From positions 761,252-825,251 of the forward strand of contig NZ_GL622200.1 in NCBI RefSeq assembly GCF_000185305.1: a stretch of 64,000 nt of DNA. Reading direction: 5' to 3'. The position numbers were made by a program, and so were the translations under genes. Below are positions 1 through 9,423 of the stretch, in pieces (position 1 is the first letter of the stretch; each line of letters opens with the position of its first letter). Source of the stretch: Aggregatibacter segnis ATCC 33393 (GTDB lineage: Bacteria; Pseudomonadota; Gammaproteobacteria; Enterobacterales; Pasteurellaceae). Below the pieces are notes generated by a model. That model was not told the DNA's origin and searched no databases. It saw only the letters and a program-made list of their open reading frames with translations.

Positions 1-89
1 AGAAAAATTTAGTGATCTTTTTTCTAAAAAATCAAATTTGTGCTAGATTAGCCGAGCTATTTCACTTTTTATTTATTAAGGACAGAGGT

Positions 90-1526
90 ATGAAAAAATC
101 AACGTTAACGTTAGGTGTTATTGCTGCATTAGGTGCCGCCTGGGTTGGTGGTGCATGGTACACGGGAAAAGTGGCAGAAGAAGAATTTGTCCATCAAGTC
201 AATCTCGTGAATAAAGATCTTAGCCAATCAGCTGATTCTCTCGGTTTGGATATTCGCTTTGATCATGTGTCTTTCGAGCGTGGTTTATTTAGTTCTAAAA
301 CTAAATATGACATTTTAGTGGCTGAGCTTGAAAATCCGAGCAAAACGTGGACGTTGCCATTTGAGGGGACGTTATACCATGGCCCGTTGCCGTTAAATCA
401 GCTAAGTCATTTTAATTTCATGCCAAGTCTGTTTTCCAGTGTGGATTTGATCACTAAAAATGAAACAACAGCCCCTTGGTTTGAAGCAACAAAAGGTAAA
501 ACACCGATTACGGTGACTACCTTTGTCGATTATAACCAAAGCGGATCTTCTCATGTGGATCTTGTGCCTTTTGAAGCTGTGATGGAAGAAGGAACATTGG
601 CTGTGAATGGCTTGGATATGAAACTGGGCTTCAAGCGCGATGGTGTGAATAAATTAGATTTTGCGCTGAATAAACTTCAATATAGTGAGCCGGATAAAAA
701 TGCTTCTGTTGAATTCAACGATTTGAAAATTGATGCTGAGTATCAACGCATTCCCGAATGGACGTATCTTTCCACCGGCAAACAATCTTTGTCAGGCGGT
801 GCGGTGAAGTTCAATGCAATAGATTCTGAAGGAAAAAACAATCACGTTGAATTTAAAAATTGGAAAGTCGATTTTGATACGGTAAGAAAAGATAACATCT
901 TAGATTCCGGGGCAAAAATTGTATTTAACGGAATTTCTGTCCGTGATTTTGATTTAGGAGATTTAACCATTGATATGGCGTTAAACCACGTTGACGGTGA
1001 AACCTTTAACCAGTTAATTCAGGTTTATAACGAATCCGCGAAACAACAGCATGATGAGCTTACCGATGAGGAAGTGCAGATCACGAAAAAATTTATTGAT
1101 ACTCAACCGCAGTTTATCTTAAATCCGACACTTAGCAATAAAGCCGGTAAATTAGCTTCCAATTTAGATATTTCTATGGCAAGCGCTGATTTTGAAAATG
1201 CTATCGGCCAAGGAAAGATTTTCCGTTTGTTTAACCACTTTATTTTCAAAATGGATGCCAATAAAGAAGCGTTAATTGAGGAAGCTGCGACGGTATTGCA
1301 GTTAGACCGACTTGATGATAAAGAACAGGCAACTAAAGTGGCAACAGAACAAGTTAATTTAGGCGTTAAAAATGGTGTGCAGCAAGGTATTCTGGTTGAG
1401 GACGGAAAATCCGTTAAACTCGATCTTGTGCTGGAAAAAGGTGAGCTTAAATTAAACGGAAACGTGATTCCGGAAGAACAGGTGGCTTCAATGTTGTTCT
1501 TAATGGTGATGTCAATGGGACAGTAG
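90..1526 (+). CDS. YdgA family protein (DUF945)
   Basis: This 478-residue protein has one N-terminal hydrophobic segment at about residues 5-22 (signal anchor or uncleaved signal peptide). A long soluble portion rich in alternating beta-type sequence follows, and the start of that portion (EEEF at about 31-34, then a helix and FERGLFSSK) is typical of the DUF945/YdgA family. Family members are inner-membrane-anchored periplasmic proteins of uncertain role. The start was put at the ATG at 90 because an AGAGG ribosome site lies just upstream and because it gives the MKK-hydrophobic N-terminus; an in-frame start at 12 would add an unlikely leader. The gene stands alone and is followed by an inverted uptake-sequence hairpin. 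Confidence 0.85.
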   Translation: MKKSTLTLGVIAALGAAWVGGAWYTGKVAEEEFVHQVNLVNKDLSQSADSLGLDIRFDHVSFERGLFSSKTKYDILVAELENPSKTWTLPFEGTLYHGPLPLNQLSHFNFMPSLFSSVDLITKNETTAPWFEATKGKTPITVTTFVDYNQSGSSHVDLVPFEAVMEEGTLAVNGLDMKLGFKRDGVNKLDFALNKLQYSEPDKNASVEFNDLKIDAEYQRIPEWTYLSTGKQSLSGGAVKFNAIDSEGKNNHVEFKNWKVDFDTVRKDNILDSGAKIVFNGISVRDFDLGDLTIDMALNHVDGETFNQLIQVYNESAKQQHDELTDEEVQITKKFIDTQPQFILNPTLSNKAGKLASNLDISMASADFENAIGQGKIFRLFNHFIFKMDANKEALIEEAATVLQLDRLDDKEQATKVATEQVNLGVKNGVQQGILVEDGKSVKLDLVLEKGELKLNGNVIPEEQVASMLFLMVMSMGQ

Positions 1527-1561
1527 TTTATATCAATATCCCTCGATAATATTGTGCATAT

Positions 1562-1607
1562 AAAGTGCGGTCGATTTACAAAACGTTTTGAATGTCGACC
1601 GCACTTT
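1562..1607 (+). terminator. Inverted uptake-sequence hairpin after the ydgA-like gene
   Basis: AAAGTGCGGTCGA at 1562-1574 pairs with TCGACCGCACTTT at 1595-1607. Paired uptake sequences of this kind commonly act as terminators in Pasteurellaceae. The T-tract is short (TTT), so termination may be leaky. Confidence 0.6.
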
Positions 1608-1652
1608 CTGTTTATAGCGCCTTTCTTATCAGAGAATAAATTGATGTAAAAC

Positions 1653-1697
1653 CGTGAGTGAGTTCACAAAATTACAAATAACCGTTTGCTTTATAAT
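1653..1697 (+). promoter_or_regulatory. CRP-type site and TATAAT promoter for a small RNA
   Basis: CGTGA-N6-TCACA at 1653-1668 matches nine of ten half-site bases of the CRP consensus. A perfect TATAAT lies at 1692-1697 without a good -35 box. If transcription starts near 1703, the CRP site is centred about 42 bases upstream, the class II activator position. The site, box and spacing are seen directly; CRP binding is inferred. Confidence 0.6.
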
Positions 1698-1702
1698 GTC
1701 AT

Positions 1703-1797
1703 GTTGCTATCCTTAGCCCCAACAAAAATAAGTGCTATACAAATAGCCAAACATATTTTGCTTTCCGAGTAGTGCCTCCTGTGAGGCACTTTTTTTT
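1703..1797 (+). ncRNA. Candidate CRP-activated small RNA
   Basis: The stretch lies between the convergent ydgA-like gene and argS and starts about 6 bases after a TATAAT box. It ends in a textbook terminator: an 8-bp perfect stem AGTGCCTC / GAGGCACT (1771-1790) with a 4-base loop and seven Ts. A small internal hairpin, GCTAT-ACAA-ATAGC, lies at 1734-1747, followed by a U-rich single-stranded segment before the terminator, which is a layout common to Hfq-binding RNAs. The only reading frame begins at 1701, essentially at the transcription start, has 23 codons and no ribosome site, so a coding role is unlikely. I do not recognise it as a known RNA family. Confidence 0.55.
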
Positions 1798-1837
1798 ACC
1801 CGATTTTTTTCATTCTTGATGGCATGATTTTAAGCAT

Positions 1838-1865
1838 AAAAAAATCCCGCCATAAAAAGCGGGAT
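1838..1865 (-). terminator. argS terminator
   Basis: On the minus strand ATCCCGC pairs with GCGGGAT across an 8-base loop and runs into a T-tract, 18 bases after the argS stop. Confidence 0.8.
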
Positions 1866-1882
1866 GTGATTTATTAATGAGA

Positions 1883-3616
1883 TTACATTTTCTCAACGGT
1901 TTTAATGCCGAGTAAATCCAATCCTTGTTTTAGCGTTCTTTCTGTTAACAACGCCAGTTTTAAGCGACTGAGTTTCACTTGATGATCGTCATTATTCAGA
2001 ATCGGGCAATGCTCGTAGAAGGAAGAGAATACGCCGGCCAATTCGTATAAATAAGCGCAAAGTACATGCGGTGTACCTTCTTTTCCAACCACTTGAACTG
2101 CCTCTTCAAATTGCAATAATTTGATTGCCAAAGCACGTTCTTTTTCATCAGTAATGCTTAATGTGGCTTGTTCCACTTCGCTTAGGGCTATTTGGCTACG
2201 ATTGAAAATCGAACGAATGCGGGTGTAGGCATATTGCATATAAGGCGCTGTGTTGCCTTCAAAGCTCAACATATTGTCCCAGTCGAACACATAATCCGTG
2301 GTGCGGTTTTTCGATAAGTCCGCATATTTCACCGAACCGATACCAACAGCTTCAATGACATCCGCTTTTTCTTGTTCAGAAAGTGCGGTGGATTTTTGTG
2401 AAATTAATACGCCCGCACGTTCAATGGCTTCGTCTAATAAATCGGCCAGTTTTACGGTGTCACCACTACGGGTTTTGAATGGTTTTCCATCTTTGCCTAA
2501 CATCATGCCGAAATTTTTGTGTTCTAGCTGGAAACTGTCCGGCACATAGCCCGCTTTACGGGTGATGAGCCAAGCTTGTTGCATATGTTGGCTTTGGCGA
2601 GTGTCGGAGAAGACTAACGCACGATTGGCTTTTAAGGTTTCATAACGATATTTGGCAGCCGCGATGTCGGTGGTGGTGTAAAGGAAACCGCCGTCTTTTT
2701 TCTGCACAATAACACCCATTGGATCGCCGTCTTTATTTTTGAATTCATCCAAATAAACCACTAATGCGCCGTCATCTTCTACGGCCAAACCTTGTTTTTT
2801 CAGATCTTCAACAATGCCCGGCAACATTGGGTTATACAAACTTTCACCCATCACATCTTTGTCTGTTAAGGTCACATTGAGACGATCGTAGTTGTGTTGG
2901 TTTTGTTGCATAGTGATTTTCACCAGTTTTTGCCACATAGTGCGGCAATACTCATCACCACTTTGCAGTTTTACAACATAGTTACGGGCTTTTTCGGCAA
3001 AGACCGGATCTTCGTCATAATGTTTTTTTGCTGCGCGATAAAAGGCTTCTAAATCGCTCAATTCCATTTCGCTGGCATGTTCGTTTTCCATTTTTTCCAA
3101 ATAGGCAATCAGCATACCGAATTGAGTACCCCAGTCGCCTACATGGTTGGCGCGGATGACGTTGTTACCTAAAAATTCAAGTGTGCGTACAACGGCATCG
3201 CCAATAATGGTGGAGCGTAAATGTCCCACGTGCATTTCTTTGGCAACGTTCGGGGAGGAATAGTCCACAACCACGGTTTGTTTTTCCGGATTGTGTACAC
3301 CTAATTTCGGATCTTGTACAGCGCGGCTGATGTTGTCTGCAAGCCAAGTATCTTTTAGAAAAATGTTAATAAATCCCGGGCCGGCAATTTCCGTTTTTTC
3401 TGCAATGTCTTGTAATTCGGCTTTGTCTAATACGCTTTGAGCAAATTCACGTGGGTTTAATCCCAATTTCTTGGCGGCCGGCATGATGCCGTTAGCTTGA
3501 TAATCACCAAACTGCACTTTGCCCGATTGGCGAACGAGGGCTTCACATTGTGCGTCGGCACCGGCTGCAATCATCGCCTGTTTGATTTTTTCGGATAAAA
3601 TAGATTGAATATTCAC
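1883..3616 (-). CDS. argS: Arginyl-tRNA synthetase
   Basis: This class I aminoacyl-tRNA synthetase charges tRNA-Arg with arginine in the cytosol. At 577 residues it is the normal bacterial length. The N-terminal Add1 tRNA-recognition domain covers about residues 1-90. The class I signature is seen as [14 protein letters not shown] at about 122-135 (HVGH being the HIGH box). The C-terminal anticodon-binding DALR domain includes [12 protein letters not shown] and ends GIKTVEKM. As in many ArgS proteins there is no canonical KMSKS motif. It is transcribed divergently from yecM, the same neighbour as in Escherichia coli. Confidence 0.97.
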   Translation of the reverse strand: MNIQSILSEKIKQAMIAAGADAQCEALVRQSGKVQFGDYQANGIMPAAKKLGLNPREFAQSVLDKAELQDIAEKTEIAGPGFINIFLKDTWLADNISRAVQDPKLGVHNPEKQTVVVDYSSPNVAKEMHVGHLRSTIIGDAVVRTLEFLGNNVIRANHVGDWGTQFGMLIAYLEKMENEHASEMELSDLEAFYRAAKKHYDEDPVFAEKARNYVVKLQSGDEYCRTMWQKLVKITMQQNQHNYDRLNVTLTDKDVMGESLYNPMLPGIVEDLKKQGLAVEDDGALVVYLDEFKNKDGDPMGVIVQKKDGGFLYTTTDIAAAKYRYETLKANRALVFSDTRQSQHMQQAWLITRKAGYVPDSFQLEHKNFGMMLGKDGKPFKTRSGDTVKLADLLDEAIERAGVLISQKSTALSEQEKADVIEAVGIGSVKYADLSKNRTTDYVFDWDNMLSFEGNTAPYMQYAYTRIRSIFNRSQIALSEVEQATLSITDEKERALAIKLLQFEEAVQVVGKEGTPHVLCAYLYELAGVFSSFYEHCPILNNDDHQVKLSRLKLALLTERTLKQGLDLLGIKTVEKM

Positions 3617-3714
3617 GGCTGAACCTTAATTTTTTGAAATAAGTTTGGGCTGATAAAAAATAGCTAGATATAATACCGTTCTTTCACCTTTCAGAAAAGC
3701 CAAAAAGGAAAATT

Positions 3715-4302
3715 ATGTCATTTCGCTTTCCCCATAAAATATTTGAAAAACAGACCGCACTTTTTGCCGACTTTCAGGATTTTGAGCAAAAAATTCAGGC
3801 ATTGGCACAACAGATCAATTTAGATTTAAACCAATATGAAATTGATCACCTTTCTTTGCGGGTGAATACCGAGCAAACGGCGAAGGCTTGGCTGACGCTA
3901 TTGTTAGAGTATGGTTCGGTGTTGAGCGATAACCTGATTAACGGTAGAGTGATTTATTTGATTCAGTTACATGAGCCTTTGCGTTTGGCGCAACAAGAGG
4001 TTGATGTGGTGGAATTACCTTTCCCAAAAGATAAACATTATCCGCAGGAAACTTGGGAGCATATTGAGGTGGTTGTTCCATTTTTACCCAATGAAACCGC
4101 AGCTGAATGGTTAGCAAGAATAAAAAATACATTCTTGCGGAACCAACCCGAACGTTTTAAAGTCAAAACGAGCGAACCGAAAGGATGTGGTGAAACACTG
4201 CTCAATTTGTCTGTTGCAGTAAGTTTTGTGGATAAAATGCAGAATCCTACTTGTATCAAGTTCCACCCATACAGCATCAAGCAAATTGTAAGCGCGGTTT
4301 GA
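3715..4302 (+). CDS. yecM: YecM family protein (VOC-fold, putative metal-binding)
   Basis: The 195-residue cytosolic protein matches YecM, a member of the vicinal-oxygen-chelate fold group with no established reaction. Residues such as the His in YEIDHLSLRV (about 46) and in ETWEHIEVVVP (about 118) occupy positions where this fold usually holds a metal ligand. It sits divergently from argS, the arrangement found in enterobacteria. An uptake sequence lies within its first codons and encodes QTALFADF. A TATAAT box lies at 3669-3674 upstream. Confidence 0.85.
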   Translation: MSFRFPHKIFEKQTALFADFQDFEQKIQALAQQINLDLNQYEIDHLSLRVNTEQTAKAWLTLLLEYGSVLSDNLINGRVIYLIQLHEPLRLAQQEVDVVELPFPKDKHYPQETWEHIEVVVPFLPNETAAEWLARIKNTFLRNQPERFKVKTSEPKGCGETLLNLSVAVSFVDKMQNPTCIKFHPYSIKQIVSAV

Positions 4303-4398
4303 TGATATAAAGCGGTTCAATAAAATCAGATTTATCGTTTATTTATCAAAGAATAAATAAGCAAAATAAAAGGTTAATTTCGTGTTTAAGGAGCTTTT

Positions 4399-4854
4399 AT
4401 GAAAAAGATCGCATTAGCTATTTTAATGAGCTTAACTCTTGTTGGGTGTGCCAATGAAGATATTTATGGCGGTAACGTCTATTCTGGCGCTCAAGCGAAA
4501 GAAGCCCGCTCGATTAGTTACGGCACAATCGTTTCCACTCGCCCAGTGAAAATTCAATCAGACAATCAAGGTGTGGTCGGCACGATCGGTGGTGGCGCGA
4601 TTGGCGGTATTGCCGGTTCCACGATTGGTGGTGGCACAGGCAGAGCCCTAGCAACTGCGGTTGGTGCGGTTGCCGGTGCAGTTGTCGGTAGTAAGGTTGA
4701 AGAAAAAGCGAGCCAAGTTAGCGCCATTGAAATGGTTATTCGCAAAGATGACGGCAAAGAAATCGTTGTGGTGCAAAAAGCCGAAGCAAATTTAGTGCCA
4801 GGTGCGCGAGTGCGTATTGTTGGCGGTTCACGTTTGAATGTTTCCGCACTTTAA
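4399..4854 (+). CDS. slyB: Outer-membrane lipoprotein SlyB/Pcp (glycine zipper)
   Basis: This 151-residue lipoprotein has a signal peptide ending in the lipobox LVGC (Cys 17), so the mature protein is lipidated. A glycine-zipper segment of repeated GGxxGG-type spacing (about residues 57-100) follows; it is the 2TM glycine-zipper module of the SlyB/Pcp (formerly PAL cross-reacting) family. The family sits in the outer membrane and supports envelope integrity. The AAGGAGC ribosome site is well placed. The gene is monocistronic and followed by a strong terminator. Confidence 0.92.
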   Translation: MKKIALAILMSLTLVGCANEDIYGGNVYSGAQAKEARSISYGTIVSTRPVKIQSDNQGVVGTIGGGAIGGIAGSTIGGGTGRALATAVGAVAGAVVGSKVEEKASQVSAIEMVIRKDDGKEIVVVQKAEANLVPGARVRIVGGSRLNVSAL

Positions 4855-4869
4855 TTTAAATAAGATGAG

Positions 4870-4903
4870 AAAGGCTTTTGAGATAGCTCGAAAGCCTTTT
4901 TTA
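4870..4903 (+). terminator. slyB terminator
   Basis: An AAGGCTTT...AAAGCCTT stem with an extra GAG/CTC pairing and a T-run, 16 bases after the slyB stop. Confidence 0.85.
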
Positions 4904-4913
4904 TTGCCTAAAC

Positions 4914-4943
4914 TTCAATAACATTTCTATTCTGTGCTAGAAT
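4914..4943 (+). promoter_or_regulatory. Putative prfA operon promoter
   Basis: TTCAAT at 4914-4919 and TAGAAT at 4938-4943 are 18 bases apart, about 50 bases before prfA and just after the slyB terminator. Confidence 0.45.
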
Positions 4944-4991
4944 GCCCCGATTTTTTTATTTCCCTTTCCATTTTCCTTCGAAGGTTAAAGA

Positions 4992-6074
4992 ATGAAACCC
5001 TCTATTATCAATAAATTAGATAGCTTAAAAGAACGTTATGAAGAGCTTGAAGCGTTGTTAGGCGATGCTTCTGTCATTAGTGATCAAGATAAATTCAGAG
5101 CCTATTCCAAAGAATATTCGCAACTTGAAGACGTGGTGAAAAGTTTTAGCCGTTGGAATCAGCTCAATGCCAATTTAGAAGAAGCGCAGCTCCTGCTTGA
5201 CGATCCGGAAATGAAAGAAATGGCACAAATGGAGATTGAAGAATCCAAAGCCGAACTGGAACAAGTTGAGCAGCATTTACAAATTCTCTTATTACCGAAA
5301 GATCCGAACGACGAATATAACTGCTACCTTGAAATCCGTGCCGGTACTGGTGGTGATGAAGCTGGGATTTTCGCCGGCGATCTTTTCCGTATGTATAGCC
5401 GTTATGCGGAAACCAAACGCTGGCGCATTGAAGTGCTGAGCGAAAACGAAAGCGAGCAGGGCGGATTTAAAGAAATTATTGCTCTTGTCAGCGGCGATGG
5501 TGCCTATGGTCAATTAAAATTTGAATCAGGCGGTCACCGTGTACAACGTGTACCAAAAACTGAGTCACAAGGGCGTATTCATACCTCTGCGTGTACTGTT
5601 GCAGTGATGCCGGAATTACCGGAATCTGAAATGCCGGAAATTAACCCGTCAGATTTGCGTATTGACACCTATCGTGCTTCCGGTGCGGGTGGTCAGCACA
5701 TCAATAAAACCGATTCCGCCGTGCGTATTACGCATATTCCAACCGGCATGGTGGTGGAGTGTCAGGATGAGCGTTCACAACATAAAAATAAAGCCAAAGC
5801 CTTGTCTGTGCTGGCTTCCCGTTTAGTACAACAAGAACAGGAAAAATTGGAGCAAGAGCAAGCGGATACCCGTCGTAACCTTTTGGGTTCCGGTGACCGT
5901 TCTGATAAGATTCGTACCTACAACTACCCACAAGGGCGTGTGACTGATCACCGCATTAACTTGACGATTTATCGCTTAGATGAAGTGATGAACGGTAAAA
6001 TTGACGACTTGATTCAGCCGATTATCACCGAATATCAGGCGGATCAGTTGGCGGCATTGTCCGAACAGAATTAA
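4992..6074 (+). CDS. prfA: Peptide chain release factor 1
   Basis: RF1 reads UAA and UAG and triggers peptide release on the ribosome. At 360 residues it is full length. The GGQ catalytic motif is seen as [17 protein letters not shown] (about residues 230-246), whose Gln is the target of PrmC methylation. The anticodon-like region PEL...PE lies at about 185-195. The next gene, prmC, encodes the enzyme that methylates this Gln, so the pair is functionally matched. Confidence 0.97.
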   Translation: MKPSIINKLDSLKERYEELEALLGDASVISDQDKFRAYSKEYSQLEDVVKSFSRWNQLNANLEEAQLLLDDPEMKEMAQMEIEESKAELEQVEQHLQILLLPKDPNDEYNCYLEIRAGTGGDEAGIFAGDLFRMYSRYAETKRWRIEVLSENESEQGGFKEIIALVSGDGAYGQLKFESGGHRVQRVPKTESQGRIHTSACTVAVMPELPESEMPEINPSDLRIDTYRASGAGGQHINKTDSAVRITHIPTGMVVECQDERSQHKNKAKALSVLASRLVQQEQEKLEQEQADTRRNLLGSGDRSDKIRTYNYPQGRVTDHRINLTIYRLDEVMNGKIDDLIQPIITEYQADQLAALSEQN

Positions 6075-6117
6075 CGAGAGAACGAGCTTAACGGCTCGTT
6101 CATTTTATTTGACGAAA

Positions 6118-7017
6118 ATGAATTATCAACAATGGCTGCAACACGCCGCGCAAGCGTTAAATCAGGCAAATCCTACGGAAAATGGCAGAACTGATGCACA
6201 GGTGTTATTGCAATTTGTGACGCAAAAATCTCGCGCATTTATTTTGGCTTTTGGCGAGACAGCGTTGGACGAAAAAACACAAGAAAAACTGACCGCACTT
6301 TTATCCCGTCGTTTGCAAGGTGAACCCATCGCTTATCTTCTCGGTGAAAAAGAGTTTTGGTCGTTGCCGTTGAATGTGTCGGCAGGTACGCTGATTCCGC
6401 GTCCGGATACCGAAATTTTGGTGGAAAAAGCTGTAGCGATTTCTGCAGAGGCGTTACAAAAGTGCGGTCAAAATTCCCAATGTTTTCGTATTTTAGATTT
6501 GGGTACCGGCACGGGTGCGATTGCCTTAGCGTTAGCGTCTGAATTAAAACCTATTGCGCAAAAACAGCAAATTCAGCTAGAAGTTATTGGAGTGGATGTT
6601 ATGCCGAATGTGGTGGCGTTGGCGACATCCAATGCGGAAAAAAATCAGTTAGGCGTCAGTTTTTTACAAAGTCATTGGTTTGACAAGATGACAGGCACAT
6701 TTGATTTGATTGTGAGTAATCCGCCTTATATTGATGCAAAGGATGAACATTTAACCCAAGGAGATGTACGCTTTGAGCCCTTGTCAGCGTTAGTGGCGGA
6801 AGAAGAAGGCTATGCGGACTTACGTCATATTATCGCCAATGCGCCGAAATTTATGCGGACAGGCGGTTATCTGTTGGTGGAACACGGTTGGCAACAAGGG
6901 GAAAAAGTGCGGTCGATTTTCCAAGAGAATTTTTGGACATCGATTGAAACTTTACGGGATTACGGAAATAATGAGCGCGTAACCTTAGGTTGTTGGGCTC
7001 AAATTGAAAATAAATAA
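6118..7017 (+). CDS. prmC: Release factor glutamine N5-methyltransferase
   Basis: PrmC (HemK) methylates the GGQ glutamine of release factors using S-adenosylmethionine. The SAM-binding motif DLGTGTGAIALALASE and the catalytic NPPY are both visible, as is the N-terminal helical domain that holds the release factor. The start was set at the ATG at 6118 (MNYQQWLQ), matching relatives; a TTG at 6109 in the same frame is a weaker option. It follows prfA by 43 bases. A short hairpin (AACGAGC/GCTCGTT at about 6080-6099) lies in that gap and may tune read-through. Confidence 0.94.
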   Translation: MNYQQWLQHAAQALNQANPTENGRTDAQVLLQFVTQKSRAFILAFGETALDEKTQEKLTALLSRRLQGEPIAYLLGEKEFWSLPLNVSAGTLIPRPDTEILVEKAVAISAEALQKCGQNSQCFRILDLGTGTGAIALALASELKPIAQKQQIQLEVIGVDVMPNVVALATSNAEKNQLGVSFLQSHWFDKMTGTFDLIVSNPPYIDAKDEHLTQGDVRFEPLSALVAEEEGYADLRHIIANAPKFMRTGGYLLVEHGWQQGEKVRSIFQENFWTSIETLRDYGNNERVTLGCWAQIENK

Positions 7018-7881
<864 letters not shown>

Positions 7882-7896
7882 TCTCTTCAATATTCA

Positions 7897-7934
7897 ATAT
7901 ATAGTGCATAAAATTCCTTTTATGCACTATATAT
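7897..7934. repeat. 17-bp perfect inverted repeat downstream of kdsA
   Basis: Arms at 7897-7913 and 7918-7934 are exact reverse complements around a TTCC loop. The RNA form would be a long AU-rich hairpin without a T-tail, so it is not a standard terminator. It could act as an mRNA 3'-end stabiliser for the prfA-prmC-kdsA transcript. Confidence 0.7.
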
Positions 7935-8051
7935 GCGATAAAACATGAATTTTATGAAATTAAACTGAGCTTTTTCTGGATTTTTTCTTCATTTTACGCT
8001 AGGATGCGGAAAAATTTTGTCAATGAATCTCTATTTAAATAAAAAAATTTA

Positions 8052-8570
8052 ATGTTTATGTTTAAAAAATTTTTGATGATTGTTCCTTTATTTGTTTTGG
8101 CGGCATGTTCAAATTCTACAAAGAATGTTGCTGCTTCAGTACAAGATCAAGAACAGTTAAACCAATTAATTCATGCGCAACTAAAAACGAATAAACCGCA
8201 TCAATATTCTGAGGTAATGGATAAACAACTTGCGAACGTATATCAAGAATGGGCAGGTACACGTTATCGTTTAGGCGGTCTGACGAAAGGGGGCATTGAT
8301 TGTTCCGGTTTTATGCAAACGACTTTCTTGAAAGCTTATGGTTTAGCATTGCCTCGCTCTACATCTGAACAACGTTATGTCGGCACAAAAATTGAAAAAA
8401 GTGAATTAAAAGTTGGTGATTTAGTTTTCTTCCGTAAAAACAAGCATGTTGGCGTGTATATTGGCGGTGATAAATTTATGCATTCCAGTACAAGTCGTGG
8501 TGTCATTATTGAGTCATTAAATGATGATTACTGGGCAAGGACTTATACTCAATCTCGTCGAGTGCTTTAA
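8052..8570 (+). CDS. NlpC/P60 family lipoprotein, probable murein endopeptidase
   Basis: This 172-residue protein has a lipoprotein signal with lipobox LAAC (Cys about 19) and one NlpC/P60 cysteine peptidase domain. The catalytic Cys is in GGIDCSGFMQ, the His in KHVGVYIGG, and the third polar residue in KFMHSST. Family members (MepS/Spr, NlpC) cleave D-Glu/mDAP cross-links of peptidoglycan from the periplasmic face of the outer membrane. The size and single domain fit both MepS and NlpC, so I leave the symbol blank. The gene stands alone and ends in a bidirectional uptake-sequence hairpin. Confidence 0.85.
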   Translation: MFMFKKFLMIVPLFVLAACSNSTKNVAASVQDQEQLNQLIHAQLKTNKPHQYSEVMDKQLANVYQEWAGTRYRLGGLTKGGIDCSGFMQTTFLKAYGLALPRSTSEQRYVGTKIEKSELKVGDLVFFRKNKHVGVYIGGDKFMHSSTSRGVIIESLNDDYWARTYTQSRRVL

Positions 8571-8589
8571 GTTTATTTTTCTGAAACAT

Positions 8590-8632
8590 AAAAGAGCGGT
8601 CAAAAGTGTTAGCATTTTTGACCGCTCTTTTA
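8590..8632. terminator. Bidirectional hairpin from a variant uptake-sequence pair
   Basis: AAAGAGCGGTCAAAA pairs with TTTTGACCGCTCTTT between two convergent genes. The core is AGAGCGGT, one base off the usual AGTGCGGT, in both arms, so the compensatory change kept the stem. Confidence 0.7.
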
Positions 8633-8656
8633 TTTGAGATGCCGGTAGTTCTTTTA

Positions 8657-9106
8657 TTAGGCGGCAAACCCGAGTGTATTTTTACGTTGTAGTTGATGAA
8701 TGACATTGGTTACGGTGCCTACAATCGGTAGTTCTCGCCAATTGGTCGTTTTAATATTTTCCATTTTAGAGTCCAAAGATAAGAAAATAAATTCCCCGTT
8801 GTTGTGTGCAATAAACTCATATACGTGAAATTCATTGTTTACTTCAAGGACGATCAATTCGTCTAAAAATAATTCCTCATTATTTTCTACGACCAACATA
8901 TCACCTTCTTCAATTCCCCAGGCGAGCATATTGGGATTTGTCATTCGAATAAAACATGTTTGTTGAGGACGTTTAATGCAGTACAAGTTGAGATCAAGTT
9001 TTTTATTGAAACTACGATTTTCTTGTTTCATATCTTCAAAAAAAGGAATGGGTTGATAAGAAAACATGTGATCGTTTTGTGCAACAACGTTGTGGTGGTA
9101 GTTCAT
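8657..9106 (-). CDS. UmuD-like S24-family protein lacking the Ser/Lys dyad
   Basis: The 149-residue protein aligns with UmuD over its length: KLDLNLYCIKRPQQTCFIR corresponds to the UmuD strand before the active site, and GIEEGDMLVVE, ELIVLEV, and VGTVTNVIH follow in family order. The positions expected to hold the catalytic Ser and Lys carry Asn 59 (NPNML instead of xxDSM) and Tyr 96 (HVYEF instead of xVKxx). No Cys-Gly or Ala-Gly cleavage site is visible near residues 20-31. It therefore looks like an uncleavable, non-proteolytic relative. Two LexA-type boxes lie directly upstream, which supports SOS control. No umuC neighbour is present; dinB lies about 2.3 kb away with its own box. Confidence 0.75.
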   Translation of the reverse strand: MNYHHNVVAQNDHMFSYQPIPFFEDMKQENRSFNKKLDLNLYCIKRPQQTCFIRMTNPNMLAWGIEEGDMLVVENNEELFLDELIVLEVNNEFHVYEFIAHNNGEFIFLSLDSKMENIKTTNWRELPIVGTVTNVIHQLQRKNTLGFAA

Positions 9107-9128
9107 ATCTGCTCCTCAGTAAAATAAA

Positions 9129-9169
9129 CTGTATTTTTATACAGTTAAATATACTGTTTTTATATCCAG
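9129..9169 (-). promoter_or_regulatory. Tandem LexA (SOS) boxes
   Basis: CTGTATTTTTATACAG at 9129-9144 differs from the consensus CTGTATATATATACAG by only two bases. A second box, CTGTTTTTATATCCAG, lies at 9154-9169. Both precede the UmuD-like gene by 23 and 48 bases. Direct sequence match; LexA binding is inferred. Confidence 0.8.
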
Positions 9170-9423
9170 TAAGTCAACAGGTGAAAAATAAATTTTTGAA
9201 TTATTTTTTCGATAGGATAATGCAAGAATTATTGTTTTCTAAAAAAGTATTAGGTTTATTAAATTTAATCTAAAGAAATTTATCAAAATTTCTATAAACT
9301 TAATGAAAGTTAAATGTTCGTATTTATTTTATCAAAAAAATCCGCTATCTTTATCGCCCTAGGGGAATCAGTTTTGATTCTAAGATCAACCGCAAGTGAT
9401 TGCATAACTCTCGTTAACTTATT
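9170..9423 (+). promoter_or_regulatory. AT-rich leader region before sstT
   Basis: No gene is visible in this stretch. Near its end a 6-bp hairpin GAATCA-GTTT-TGATTC lies at 9365-9380, and no Shine-Dalgarno motif precedes the sstT ATG. A possible promoter, TTTATT (9323) / TATCTT (9346), is weak. A post-transcriptional control region is possible, but I do not match it to a known riboswitch. Confidence 0.3.

Noticed and set aside
1701-1772. 23-codon reading frame in the small RNA candidate
   Set aside because: Its ATG lies at or before the predicted transcription start and has no ribosome site; a leaderless peptide is possible but unsupported.
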